Of a stretch of DNA of 64,000 bases, positions 34,460 to 44,041 are shown one piece after another. The translations under genes were made by a program, and so were the position numbers. The notes beneath the pieces were generated by a model, which worked only from the letters and a program-made list of their open reading frames with translations, was not told the origin of the DNA and did no database searches. Origin of the DNA: Magnetospirillum fulvum MGU-K5. GTDB taxonomy: Bacteria > Pseudomonadota > Alphaproteobacteria > Rhodospirillales > Magnetospirillaceae. The DNA lies in contig NZ_AQPH01000005.1 in NCBI RefSeq assembly GCF_000442515.1, positions 29,946 to 93,945 of the forward strand, given 5' to 3'. How positions within the stretch are numbered: the stretch's first letter is position 1; each line of letters opens with the position of its first letter.

Positions 34460-35997
34460 TCCTCGCTCCACGGCAGATCGCGGGCCCGCACCCGCTTCCA
34501 GGCGCGCTCGGCCTCGGCCAGCATCGCCGCCTGCCGGGCGGTGTGCCATCCCGAGACCAGCCCGGCGGCGCGGGCATGGCGGCCGCCGCTCGATCCCGAC
34601 GCCAGCTTTGGCCCGGCGACGGCGACGTCGTTGAGGCGGCCCAGCGCATCCTGAACCTCGGTCAGTTCGCCCAGGAACACCTTCATCTGCTTGCGCGGCA
34701 CCAGAGAGGCGAAGAATTCGGCGGTATAGCGGGTCTGCTTGCACAGGATGCGGACGGCGTGACGTTCCTCGGGCGACAGACGGCTCAGGCTGTCGCCGCC
34801 CTGGCGCAGCATTCGCCGGGTGGCCTTGCCCAATCGCCGCAGCGCGAACGGCCCGATCGGTGCCTCCAGCTTGCGCCGCAGCGGCTCGCCCGGCGCGCCC
34901 AGCCAGTCACCCGCCTCGACCCAGGCGGTGAGGTCGAGCACCAGCGCCGCAAAGCGACGGTCGCGCACCGCGCCCACGGCGGCATCCAGCCGGGCGTCGC
35001 GGTCGCTGCGCCAATACTCGCGCAGCGCGGCCAGCCCGGCATCGTCCGGATAATCCTGAACCACCGGATCGATGATATCGGACAAAAAGACCTCGGCATC
35101 GCGGGCCGGTCCCAGCCGCTCCAGCAGCCAGCGCAGATCGTCTTTGACCTCGGTCAGGCGGGGCGAGGCGACCAGGGGACGGAACACCCGGAGCGCCGAC
35201 CGCAGGCGGCGCAGCGCCACCCGCATCTGGTGGATCGCCTCGGCATCGCCGGTGGCAAGCAGACAGCGTTCATTGACCAGCAGGTGATCGAGGCAGGAGC
35301 GGGCGATGGTCTGGAACGCGGCGGCCGCCGTCAGGTCCGGCCCGATCTGGGGGATCCGTCCCTTGACGGGGCGGTTGGTGTCTCCGGTCGCCAATTTGAC
35401 CCCCCTTTCCGACTTGCTGATCGACAGCGGTCGCGCCGGTACGGTGTCCAACACCTGCCGGGCCAGCCGAAACAGCCGGTCGGGCGATCCCCGGAGCAGC
35501 TCGAATTCAACCTCGCAGATCGGTTCGGACAGGGGGCCAGCGATCACCTCGCCCAGATCAAGCGCCGCTTCGACCTCCCACCCGTGCTCGTCTCCGCCCA
35601 GGCGAAAGATCGTCCGGTTGACCTGGGTCGAAAAGACCGGACCCAATCGCCGGATCAGCGCATCATCGGCAAAGACCGGCAATCCGGTCGCGCGCAAATG
35701 GCTGGGGTCGGGCACCGGACGGTCCAGCGACTGTTCCCATTCGGGACGGTCGAACAGACCGGCCCCGCCGCTTCCGGTCGCCTTGACGGTCTGGACCAGA
35801 CCATCGCCGGTCCAACGGACCCGCAGCGAAACGCCCGCAGCGGCCAGGGTAAAGTCGGGTGTGTCGAAATAGATCGAGGCCAACCGCCGTGGCGGGGGTG
35901 GCGCTTCCCCCTCCGACGACAACGGCGGACTCAACGATAACAGGGCGATGTCGTCGGGCGACACTCCCAGCTTCAATTCGATTTCGCGTCCGTCCAT
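34456..35997 (-). CDS. CYTH and CHAD domain protein (inorganic triphosphatase-like)
   Basis: A 513-residue protein with a CYTH domain in the first 200 residues (EIELKL at residues 5-10, the signature EXEXK-type motif, SIYFDTPDFTLAAAGVSLRV, CEVEFEL) and a CHAD domain from about residue 225 (IHQMRVALRRLRSALRVF, KQTRYTAEFFASL). CYTH domains act on triphosphates through a metal-lined tunnel; CHAD domains are helical, carry conserved His and bind polyphosphate. The pair is typical of bacterial triphosphatases such as YgiF. ATG 35997. The downstream small gene is translationally coupled. Confidence 0.93.
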   Translation of the reverse strand: MDGREIELKLGVSPDDIALLSLSPPLSSEGEAPPPPRRLASIYFDTPDFTLAAAGVSLRVRWTGDGLVQTVKATGSGGAGLFDRPEWEQSLDRPVPDPSHLRATGLPVFADDALIRRLGPVFSTQVNRTIFRLGGDEHGWEVEAALDLGEVIAGPLSEPICEVEFELLRGSPDRLFRLARQVLDTVPARPLSISKSERGVKLATGDTNRPVKGRIPQIGPDLTAAAAFQTIARSCLDHLLVNERCLLATGDAEAIHQMRVALRRLRSALRVFRPLVASPRLTEVKDDLRWLLERLGPARDAEVFLSDIIDPVVQDYPDDAGLAALREYWRSDRDARLDAAVGAVRDRRFAALVLDLTAWVEAGDWLGAPGEPLRRKLEAPIGPFALRRLGKATRRMLRQGGDSLSRLSPEERHAVRILCKQTRYTAEFFASLVPRKQMKVFLGELTEVQDALGRLNDVAVAGPKLASGSSGGRHARAAGLVSGWHTARQAAMLAEAERAWKRVRARDLPWSEE

Positions 35998-36313
35998 CGG
36001 CTATCCCGTCGACTGGTCGGCGGCGATGATAACAGCCACCCACCCCCGCGCCAACGTCTGGTCGCGTCTTTGACGCATGAACTTTCCCTGACACTCTAAT
36101 TGGCTGAAAACAGAAAGGCCCGCTCCCTGAAAAGTCTGGACCGTCTCAATGTGCCGGGCCGTCTTGCCCTGACGCTCGAAACGCCGAAATACCGTATTTC
36201 CGCAGCCGGTTAGGGGGTGGCCGTCAGGGGCTTGAGTGGCCCGGCGATGTATGGGAGGATGACATCCGCATCGATGATGATGGCCGGATGCTTGGCTTGC
36301 GAGGTCGGGAACA

Positions 36314-37654
36314 ATGAAAACGGGACGCTTCGCCCCCATCGTCCTGGCCGCGCTGGCGACCGGAACGCTGGCGGCCTGTGGCGCTTTGACCCAGCCGCAC
36401 GAGTTCGCCGACGATGTTCGCCTTTTTGTCGATAACGGCAGCCAGACATCGCAGGCGCTGAACGCCCTGACCCGCAGCGAAATGACCGAGGCCGAGCGCC
36501 ATGCCTTGCTGGCGCTCCGGATCAATCCGCGCGACCCCTATGCGCTGTATGTCGCCGGAATGGTCTATCAATCGACCGGGCGTTTTGACCTTGCCCATCA
36601 ATATTACGAAGCGCTGATCGCCAACCAGCCCCAGGCCACCCTGACCACCACCGTCCAGGGTATGCCCCAGGTCCGCAGCCTGATCGACATCGCCCAGGCC
36701 AATCTGGCCGTGGTCGATCGCCTCAGCGGGCGCTATATCCCGCGCTCGGCCGCTCAATCGGGGCGGATGCCCGATCTCGACACCCTGGCCGGAGAGCCGC
36801 GAGCCCCGATCGCGGGCGGACGCGGCCCGATTGTCGCCCAACCGCTCGACGCCAGCGGCGCGCCCGGTCCCGCCGTCGGTCCGACCGATGGGGAGAGCAA
36901 TATCGCCAGCCGCTTCCGTCTGCTGAAGCGCCTGCTCGACGAAGGGCTGATTACCCCAGACGAATATTCCCGCCGCCGCGCCGCCAATCTGGGGGCGCTG
37001 GTGCCCCATGCCGTTCCCACGCCTCCGGCGTTGGGGCTGGATCGTCCTGCTCCCGGCGATTCCCAGGTGCTTGACCGGCTGAAGGCGCTGACCCAATCGC
37101 TGGAAACCCGCGCCATCAGTCCGGCCGAACATGCCGCCGAGCGGACGACGATTCTTGATGCCTTGCTGCCCGCGACGCCACGCCAGCTTGACCTGCCGCC
37201 GCTGCCGGTCAAGGGAGTGATGGAGGGGGCCGCCGCCGTCGGTCGCGCCGAGCGGCTGCGCGCCGCCGGGCTGATCTCGGCCGATGAATCCCGTTCGGAA
37301 CGCAGCGCGGTCGAACGCCAACTGGACGGGTTGAACGGGACGGCTCCGGTCTCGGCCCTGCGTCAGGCTCCCACCAGCAGCCGGGCCAAGGCCGCCGCCG
37401 CCTCTCCCGCCGGGATCGGGGTGATCCTCGCCACCCTGAAAAGCGAAGACGCCGCCCGCACCGGCTGGGCCAGGATCAAGGCCAAGTTCCCCGAGGAACT
37501 GGGCGGGATGGAGGCCAGCATCTTCCAGGTCGAATTGCCGAAACGGGGCACCCGCTGGCAGGTCGTCGCCGGGCCGATCAAAAGCCGGGACGAAGCCCGC
37601 AAGCTGTGCAAGACGCTGCGGCTGTACCGTCAGCCCTGCGACGTCAACGGCTGA
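36314..37654 (+). CDS. lipoprotein with TPR-like, SHOCT and SPOR domains
   Basis: A 446-residue envelope protein. The signal peptide ends in the lipobox LAAC (Cys22), so it should be a lipoprotein. A TPR-like helical part follows (NALTRSEMTEAERHALLALR and YALYVAGMVYQSTGRFDLAH), then a short SHOCT-type helix pair (RLLKRLLDEGLITPDEYSRR) that appears again in weaker form near residue 320 (RLRAAGLISADESRSE), and a C-terminal SPOR domain from about residue 365 (GVILATLKSEDAARTGWARI, ending in QVVAGPIKSRDEARKLCKTL). SPOR domains bind denuded peptidoglycan at division sites. Confidence 0.85.
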   Translation: MKTGRFAPIVLAALATGTLAACGALTQPHEFADDVRLFVDNGSQTSQALNALTRSEMTEAERHALLALRINPRDPYALYVAGMVYQSTGRFDLAHQYYEALIANQPQATLTTTVQGMPQVRSLIDIAQANLAVVDRLSGRYIPRSAAQSGRMPDLDTLAGEPRAPIAGGRGPIVAQPLDASGAPGPAVGPTDGESNIASRFRLLKRLLDEGLITPDEYSRRRAANLGALVPHAVPTPPALGLDRPAPGDSQVLDRLKALTQSLETRAISPAEHAAERTTILDALLPATPRQLDLPPLPVKGVMEGAAAVGRAERLRAAGLISADESRSERSAVERQLDGLNGTAPVSALRQAPTSSRAKAAAASPAGIGVILATLKSEDAARTGWARIKAKFPEELGGMEASIFQVELPKRGTRWQVVAGPIKSRDEARKLCKTLRLYRQPCDVNG

Positions 37655-37717
37655 TCCCCTTCGCCCGGCCTGCTTTGGTCCGAAACAGGGTGTGGAGACG
37701 TCTTTCCTCTCTCGGGG

Positions 37718-38266
37718 TCATTCCTCGGTGAGCGCCGGGTGCGGCTCGGGCGGGGCGCCCAGCACCAGACCCAGCAAATGTCCCGGCTCGACATGGTTGA
37801 ACGCGGCGATCCCGGCCAACGATTGCTCGGTATTGGGGACGGCGATTCCGGCGGCGGTCAGACGGCGCTCGGCCTCTTCCGGCACGATCCCGACCACCGG
37901 GGCAAGGCGGGCGAGCGGAGCCTCCATCGCCAGATCGATCAGGCGATGACGCGGGTTGGGGCCGTTCGAGGGGGCGAGCAGGAACGCGGCGAAGCCCAGT
38001 GCGGCGACAGCGAACAGGACCTGCTGACGACGCTCACGCAGCATCACGGCAAAGCTGCGGCGGTGCCGCACCACATGCAGCAGGGCGATGACAACAAACA
38101 GCAGCCCCAGCCATTCATGCGCCGATTCGACCGGGCCGCGCGCCAGATGAAAGAACAGCATCAGCCCGGTGATCCCGACGATCAGGCCGACCGCGCTGGT
38201 GCTCTGGGTGACGTAGCGGCGCAGCACGCTGTCGAAACCGGCAGACGGGGGCGGCGATTGAACCAT
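37718..38266 (-). CDS. DUF4405-like membrane protein
   Basis: A 182-residue membrane protein with three hydrophobic helices: SAVGLIVGITGLMLFFHLA, then AHEWLGLLFVVIALLHVVRH and VLFAVAALGFAAFLLA. Conserved His residues at helix ends (FFHLA, SAHEW, LHVVRH) are the heme-ligand type pattern of DUF4405/cytochrome b-like proteins linked to flavin or electron transfer. The soluble C-terminus (LAPVVGIVPEEAERRLTAAG, VPNTEQSLAGIAAFN) resembles a helix-hairpin segment. ATG 38266 has GGAGA upstream; the frame continuing beyond it is antisense to glmM. Confidence 0.7.
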   Translation of the reverse strand: MVQSPPPSAGFDSVLRRYVTQSTSAVGLIVGITGLMLFFHLARGPVESAHEWLGLLFVVIALLHVVRHRRSFAVMLRERRQQVLFAVAALGFAAFLLAPSNGPNPRHRLIDLAMEAPLARLAPVVGIVPEEAERRLTAAGIAVPNTEQSLAGIAAFNHVEPGHLLGLVLGAPPEPHPALTEE

Positions 38267-38491
38267 GGTGACTGTCTCCAATGACGGACGATTGTAATGG
38301 CCGCGATCCTGCCGCTTTTGTGTAACACGCTGATACCGCAGAGGTGACCGAGGGTAACCGGACGGTCTCGGAATGAAAGTCCGAACCGTCGAACGGCCCC
38401 GGCCCGGACCGGGAGGCGCAGTCCCCGCTTCCCTTCCACCGTCACTCGCGTTAATCAATACGCCTTTCCAATTACAAAGGAAGGCAGCCCC

Positions 38492-39847
38492 ATGACGCGC
38501 AAGCTGTTCGGCACCGACGGGGTGCGGGGAACCGCCAATACCGAACCGATGACCGCCGAGACCGCCTTGCGGCTGGGTATGGCCGCCGGAAGCCATTTCA
38601 CCCGCGGCGACCATCGCCACATCGTCGTGATCGGCAAGGATACCCGCCTGTCGGGTTATCTGCTTGAACCGGCGCTGACGGCGGGTTTCGTCTCGGTGGG
38701 GATGGATGTCATTCTGCTCGGGCCGTTGCCGACCCCGGCGGTGGCGATGCTGACCCGCAGCTTGCGCGCTGATCTGGGTGTGATGATCTCGGCCTCGCAC
38801 AATCCCTATTACGACAACGGGATCAAGCTGTTCGGTCCCGATGGCTTCAAGCTGTCCGACGAGGACGAGCGCACGATCGAAGCGCGGATGTCGAACGGGT
38901 CCGAGGAATTCCGCGTCGCTCCCGATCTGCTGGGTCGCGCCCGCCGTCTCGACGATGCCGCTGGGCGCTATATCGAATATGCCAAGACCACCTTCCCGCG
39001 CGGGCTGCGTCTGGACGGGCTGAAGATCGTCGTCGATTGCGCCAACGGAGCCGCCTACAAGGTCGCCCCCACCGTGCTGTGGGAATTGGGGGCCGAGGTG
39101 GTGCCGATGGCGGTGACGCCCGACGGCTTCAACATCAATCGTGAGTGTGGCTCGCTCCATACCACCGCGCTGGGTGAACAGGTCGTCACGCACGGGGCCG
39201 ATCTGGGCATTGCCCTCGATGGCGACGCCGACCGCGTCGTGCTGTGCGACGAAACCGGGCGCGAGGTCGATGGCGACCAGTTGATGGCTCTGATCGGTGA
39301 TCTTTGGCAGCAATCCGGTCAGTTACAGGGCGGCGGCGTCGTCGCTACCGTGATGTCGAATCTGGGGCTGGAACGCTTCCTGACCTCGCGGGGGCTGACC
39401 CTGGCCCGCACCCAGGTCGGCGACCGCTATGTGCTGGAACAGATGCGTCACGGCGGCTTCAATGTCGGCGGCGAGCAATCCGGCCACATCATCTTGTCGG
39501 ATCATTCCACCACCGGCGACGGGCTGGTGGCGGCGTTGCAGGTGCTGGCGGCGCTGGTCCGCTCCGGCCGTCAGGCCAGCGAGATGTTGCGGCTGTTCGA
39601 ACCGCTGCCGCAATTGCTCCGCAACGTCCGGGTCGAAGGACGCGTTGCCGCCGACATTCTCGCCGAGGCTTCGGTCCAGGCGGCGATTGCGGCGGGCGAG
39701 GCGAAGCTGGTCGGGCAGGGGCGGTTGCTGATCCGCAAGTCGGGGACCGAGCCGCTGATCCGGGTGATGGCCGAGGGCGAAGATCCGGCCCTGATCGACA
39801 CCATCACTGCCGAGATCGTCGAAACGATCCGCCGCGCCGCGGCGTAA
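38492..39847 (+). CDS. glmM: phosphoglucosamine mutase
   Basis: Interconverts glucosamine-6-phosphate and glucosamine-1-phosphate for UDP-GlcNAc, feeding peptidoglycan and LPS. At 451 residues it is of normal size. It has [13 protein letters not shown] at the start, the phosphoserine loop ISASHNP with Ser102 as phosphate carrier, the metal loop DGDADR near 244, GEQSGH near 329 and the phosphate-binding [12 protein letters not shown] near the C-terminus. An AAAGGAAGG ribosome-binding site precedes ATG 38492. A strong hairpin follows the stop at 39877-39909. Confidence 0.97.
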   Translation: MTRKLFGTDGVRGTANTEPMTAETALRLGMAAGSHFTRGDHRHIVVIGKDTRLSGYLLEPALTAGFVSVGMDVILLGPLPTPAVAMLTRSLRADLGVMISASHNPYYDNGIKLFGPDGFKLSDEDERTIEARMSNGSEEFRVAPDLLGRARRLDDAAGRYIEYAKTTFPRGLRLDGLKIVVDCANGAAYKVAPTVLWELGAEVVPMAVTPDGFNINRECGSLHTTALGEQVVTHGADLGIALDGDADRVVLCDETGREVDGDQLMALIGDLWQQSGQLQGGGVVATVMSNLGLERFLTSRGLTLARTQVGDRYVLEQMRHGGFNVGGEQSGHIILSDHSTTGDGLVAALQVLAALVRSGRQASEMLRLFEPLPQLLRNVRVEGRVAADILAEASVQAAIAAGEAKLVGQGRLLIRKSGTEPLIRVMAEGEDPALIDTITAEIVETIRRAAA

Positions 39848-39876
39848 TCTCTTCTGCCCGGATCGAGACCAAAGCG

Positions 39877-39909
39877 ATCGGCGGCTCAGGGTTCTGAGCC
39901 GCCGATTTG
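39877..39909 (+). terminator. hairpin terminator after glmM
   Basis: A perfect 13-pair stem (ATCGGCGGCTCAG with CTGAGCCGCCGAT, loop GGTT) begins 29 bases after the glmM stop and is followed by TTG. The short T-run makes it a moderate terminator. Confidence 0.6.
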
Positions 39910-39977
39910 CTGTCTGGTCCAGGGCCGGGCGGGCCGCTATCTTGATGCAGCAATCGTGACCACAAAGGATGTCCAAG

Positions 39978-40250
39978 ATGGGTTTGAGGTTCCGTAAAAT
40001 TCTGAAGATCGCCCCCGGTCTGTGGATCAACCTCAGCAAGAGCGGCGGCAGCCTGTCGGTCGGCGGCAAGGGGGCAACGCTCAATATCGGCCGCGACGGG
40101 GTGCGCAGTACGCTGGGGGTGCCGGGCAGCGGTCTGTCTTATTCCGATCGGATTTCGCTGCGCCGGGGTGCGGCGCGGCCGTCGGCGATTTCGATCGCGA
40201 TCTTCGTCCTGGCCCTTGGACTGGCGGCGGCGACGCTGTTCTTCAAATAA
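39978..40250 (+). CDS. DUF4236 domain protein
   Basis: A 90-residue protein of the DUF4236 family: GLRFRKILKIAPGLWINLSK, then GGSLSVGGKGATLNIGRDGV and STLGVPGSGLSY match the domain over its whole length, which ends near residue 55. A single C-terminal transmembrane helix follows (ISIAIFVLALGLAAATLFF). The molecular role of the family is unknown. Start at ATG 39978, ten bases after AAAGGA; the ATG nine bases earlier would sit on that ribosome-binding site. Transcribed toward a 30-base palindrome at 40278-40307. Confidence 0.85.
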   Translation: MGLRFRKILKIAPGLWINLSKSGGSLSVGGKGATLNIGRDGVRSTLGVPGSGLSYSDRISLRRGAARPSAISIAIFVLALGLAAATLFFK

Positions 40251-40277
40251 GGAAACCGGGGCGGCGGGCTGTGCCAC

Positions 40278-40307
40278 CCGGAACGATCCGGGGCCGGATC
40301 GTTCCGG
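40278..40307. terminator. 14-pair palindrome between convergent genes
   Basis: CCGGAACGATCCGG, two G, then its exact reverse complement. It lies between the ends of the DUF4236 gene (plus) and the 222-residue orphan (minus), so it probably serves as a two-way transcription end. The same 14-base half occurs singly at 41041-41054 and as reverse complement near 42073. Confidence 0.5.
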
Positions 40308-40329
40308 ATGTGGATTGTTTTCGTCGGGC

Positions 40330-40998
40330 TCAGACCGACAGATCAAACCGCGACGACGCGGTTTTCGCAGCCTCGGCGCGGGCTGCATCGGCGCGGCGGG
40401 TTTCGCGGGCACGCTCCATCGCCTGTTCCAGCCAGTCGCGGATCGAATCGCGGGCCGAGGTGCGGCCGGTTCCCGAACTGCTGGTGGTGGTCGTGACGCC
40501 CACGCTGGTGGCGCTTCCGGCATAGGGAATGCCATCGACCGAGGGGTTCTTGTCGCTGAGCGAGAACACCATCCCGGTCATCTGAATCTGGGTGGTGCCG
40601 TTGCCGTCGTTGGAGCGAATTTGAACGGACTGGCTTTCCAGTTCGCGTCGCATCAGCCCCATCACCTTGGCCCGATAGGTCGGGTCCGACGCCATCTTGG
40701 CTAGGTTGTTGTCGTCGATGTAGAGCAGCGACTTGCCCGCAACCACATCGGACGGTTCGCTGGACACCAGGGTGTAGCCGGGGAAGTCCTGCTTCAACGT
40801 TGCGATCATCTGATCCTTGGTGATCGCCCCGTTTCCATCGGCGGCGAAACGGGCGGCATAGGATTCGGTGTAACGCTGACCGGCCTGGACGATCGCCTGG
40901 GTCATCTGGTCGATCGACCCATAGACCGTTCCGGCCAGACTAGACCCGGCGGCCGATGACCGTCCGGCGGAGGAGGGTAAGGAGGAGGTGATTTGCAT
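40330..40998 (-). CDS. hypothetical protein with EF-hand-like loop
   Basis: A 222-residue protein that I cannot assign. ATG 40998 with GGGAGAG upstream gives MQITSSLPSSAG. After a Ser-rich start, a helical middle contains YTESYAARFAADGNGAITKD, where DGNGAITKDQ resembles half of an EF-hand calcium loop, then YIDDNNLAKMASDPTYRAKV. Further on is a strand region (IQMTGMVFSLSDKN) and a Ser/Thr linker before a charged C-terminal helix (ERARETRRADAARAEAAKTA). No signal peptide or membrane helix is visible. It has its own promoter with a TATAAT box at 41095-41100. Confidence 0.75.
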   Translation of the reverse strand: MQITSSLPSSAGRSSAAGSSLAGTVYGSIDQMTQAIVQAGQRYTESYAARFAADGNGAITKDQMIATLKQDFPGYTLVSSEPSDVVAGKSLLYIDDNNLAKMASDPTYRAKVMGLMRRELESQSVQIRSNDGNGTTQIQMTGMVFSLSDKNPSVDGIPYAGSATSVGVTTTTSSSGTGRTSARDSIRDWLEQAMERARETRRADAARAEAAKTASSRFDLSV

Positions 40999-41040
40999 CG
41001 GACTCTCCCGTCTTCGCTTCTGAAGGGGGTGTGCGATCCT

Positions 41041-41141
41041 TCCGGAACGATCCGGCTTTGGACCATTCGGGTCCACAGCCGGAATCACGATGCCATTATA
41101 TCATAAAGGTTGAACGATTTTCTGAAATTATCGCCGATAAT
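41041..41141 (-). promoter_or_regulatory. promoter region of the EF-hand-like orphan
   Basis: Reading the minus strand, a perfect 15-base palindrome ATTATCGCCGATAAT (41127-41141) is followed by TATAAT at 41095-41100 without a clear -35 box, which suggests an activator site. The leader then forms a hairpin (CCGGCTGTGGACC with GGTCCAAAGCCGG, 41052-41082) and carries CCGGATCGTTCCGG (41041-41054). The protein start lies 43 bases further on. Confidence 0.4.
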
Positions 41142-41159
41142 ACGCAAGTCGGGCGCAGG

Positions 41160-41960
41160 CTAATCGACCAGCAAGATGACGTGGCTGGCCTTGACCAGCG
41201 CCCAGGCGGGCTGACCCGGCGCCAGGGTCAATTCCTCGGCCCCATCACGGGTAATCACCGCGGTCAGCGAGCGTCCGCCGCCGATATCCAGGGTGATCTC
41301 GGTGCTGACCGGGCCGTCCTCACGGCTGACCACGATGCCCTTGATCCGGTTGCGGGCCGAGACGGTCGGGCAGGTTTCCCCGGTCGCCAGGATCACGAAC
41401 GACGCCTTGATCAGCGCCATCACCTCGCGCCCGGCCGCCAGCCCCAGATCCTCGACGCTTTCGCGCGTGACCACCGCGGTCAGCGGGGTCGAATCGGTCA
41501 GGGCCAAAATGACTTCGGTACTGACTGCCCCGGCCCGAATCTCCTCGACCCGACAGCGATAGGCATTGCGGGCACTGGTCTTCATCCCAAGACTCCACAG
41601 CAGGGTGAACGGGTCGGACAGACCGCCGATATTGCCGGTCTCCAGCATTCCGGCGGCCAGCGACAATTTGTCCTCCAGCAGGCGGAAGGCAACGATCAGC
41701 GCCTCGCCATCCTCGGTCAGGGTGGCCCCGCCGCCCTTGCGGCCACCAGTGCGCCCGACCACTGCCGGGCGCGGCATCAGATTGTTGACGGCGTCCAGCG
41801 CATCCCAGGCGGCCTTGTAGCTGAGCCCGACCGCCTGCGCCGCTTTGGTGATGCTGCCATGGGTGCCGACCGCTTGCAGCAGGGCGATGCGGTCGCGGCC
41901 GACCAGCGAGCGGCGTCCGCCGCCAAGGGACAGCAGGGCTTCGACTTTGCCTTCGCTCAC
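41160..41960 (-). CDS. modE: molybdate-responsive regulator ModE
   Basis: Molybdate sensor that controls molybdate uptake and molybdoenzyme genes. The 266-residue protein has the winged-helix DNA-binding domain (LLQAVGTHGSITKAAQAVGL, then SYKAAWDALDAVNNLMPRP and GGRKGGGATLTEDG) and two tandem MOP domains (SARNAYRCRVEEIRAGAVST and SARNRIKGIVVSREDGPVST), the classic full ModE layout that binds molybdate between subunits. No mod transport genes are adjacent. A weak inverted repeat (CCATAG and CTATATG, 41978-41997) lies upstream but is not a convincing Mo box. Confidence 0.95.
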   Translation of the reverse strand: MSEGKVEALLSLGGGRRSLVGRDRIALLQAVGTHGSITKAAQAVGLSYKAAWDALDAVNNLMPRPAVVGRTGGRKGGGATLTEDGEALIVAFRLLEDKLSLAAGMLETGNIGGLSDPFTLLWSLGMKTSARNAYRCRVEEIRAGAVSTEVILALTDSTPLTAVVTRESVEDLGLAAGREVMALIKASFVILATGETCPTVSARNRIKGIVVSREDGPVSTEITLDIGGGRSLTAVITRDGAEELTLAPGQPAWALVKASHVILLVD

Positions 41961-42103
41961 CTAAGTTTCTCCATCCGCCATAGGGTCAGACTATATGTCG
42001 GTCCAGAGGGGAATGCATCCGCCAATCGCCGTGGCGGTTTTTCGCCTGCAAATGCAGTTTGCAAACAATGCGGGTCCGGATCGTTCCGAAATCGATATGA
42101 AAT

Positions 42104-42789
<686 letters not shown>

Positions 42790-42793
<4 letters not shown>

Positions 42794-44040
42794 CCCGCCC
42801 CCCGGACGATGTCGACCGGGTTCAGGCGGCTGGCGCGACGGGCGGGCAGCCACGCCGCCAGCGCCGCCGACAGCACCGCCATCCCGCCGCTGATCAGGTA
42901 ATGGCGGGGCGAGCGGAACAGCACGAAGCCCTGGGCCTTGACGAAGCCTTCCATCTCGAATTTCAGCGAGGCCATGAACTCGATCAGCATCCAGCCGATC
43001 AGCCAGCCGATCAGGGTGCCGACCACGCCGACGATCAGCCCCTCCATCACGAACACCAGCCGGACGTCGCTGTCGCGAAAGCCCATCGACTTCATGATGC
43101 CGATGTCGCGGGTCTTTTCGAACACCACGGTCGAGATCACGTTGAAGATGCCAAAGCAGGCGACGATCAGGATCGCGCTGACGGTCGGATACATGATCGC
43201 GTTCTGGATCACGTAGATGCTAAGGACGTTGCGCGACTGCTCCTGCCACGGCTCGGCGCGATAGCCGAACTGCCGCTCGATCCGGCCAGCCAGCGGCCCG
43301 GCCTGTTCGACGTCGTCCAGGCGGATTTTCAGCCGGTTGATGACGTTGGGGCGGTTTTGCAGCACCTGCGCCTTTTTCAGCAGGACATAGGTGTCGAAAT
43401 TGTCGAGCACGGTGATCCCGCTCGAAAACAGCGCGACCACCTTCATCTTCATCATCACGCCGGCGGGCGAGACGACATTGATCAGATCGTCCTTGCGGAT
43501 GCCCGCTTTCTTCGCCACCCCTTCGCCCAGGATGATCGCGTTCGAGGTGGTGTAGAGCGCGTCGAGCGTCCCGGACAGCAGGTCCTTCTCGATATGGGTG
43601 ACTTTGCGTTCCTGCTCGGGATTGATCCCGGTGATGTTGACCGAAATGTCTTTGCCGCCGAAATGGATCAGCCCGTTGCCCGACAGCGCCGGGGCGACGT
43701 GCAAGCCGGGGGTCTCCTCCAGCGTCGCCAGCATGTTGCGAGCCCCGCGCAGGCCCCTTGTCTCCTCGCGCGGCTTCAGGCTGTGCAGCAGCACCGCGCC
43801 ATCGGGATAGGTGCGCTCGACCGGCTGGCGCGGCGGCTGGCGCACATCGTCCATCACGATGATGTGGGGCTGGATGTCGATGATCCGGGCGATGAAATCG
43901 CGCTGAAAGCCCTGGAGCATCGCCGAGATCGCGATAAAGAACGCGACTCCCAGCGTCACCCCCAGCAGCGACACCAGGGTCTGGCGACGGCGGTGGAGCA
44001 GGTGCCGAAGCGCGATGTCGAGCGCGAGCGGCAGCGCCAT
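42790..44040 (-). CDS. LolC/MacB-type ABC permease
   Basis: A 416-residue type VII ABC permease: one N-terminal helix (TLVSLLGVTLGVAFFIAISA), a periplasmic MacB-like domain of about 230 residues (ALSGNGLIHFGGKDISVNIT), and three C-terminal helices (TVSAILIVACFGIFNVISTV, then FVMEGLIVGVVGTLIGWLIG and ISGGMAVLSAALAAWLPARR), ending in RLNPVDIVRGAG. KTRDIGIMKSMGF is the coupling region seen in LolC/E and MacB. A single permease with a separate ATPase suggests a homodimer. The adaptor gene lies one base upstream. Confidence 0.92.
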
Positions 44041-44041
44041 C

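Noticed and set aside
37718..39313. 531-codon minus-strand frame covering glmM
   Set aside because: Only the last 182 codons look real (membrane helices and a start at 38266 with a ribosome-binding site); the remainder is antisense to glmM.
41131..41138. GCCGATAA as -10 box of a sigma-28 flagellar promoter
   Set aside because: The TAAA element upstream is 21 bases away instead of about 11, and no plus-strand gene follows; it is half of a perfect palindrome instead.
41978..41997. ModE operator upstream of modE
   Set aside because: The arms CCATAG and CTATATG match a Mo box only weakly and the centre does not fit; not enough to call.
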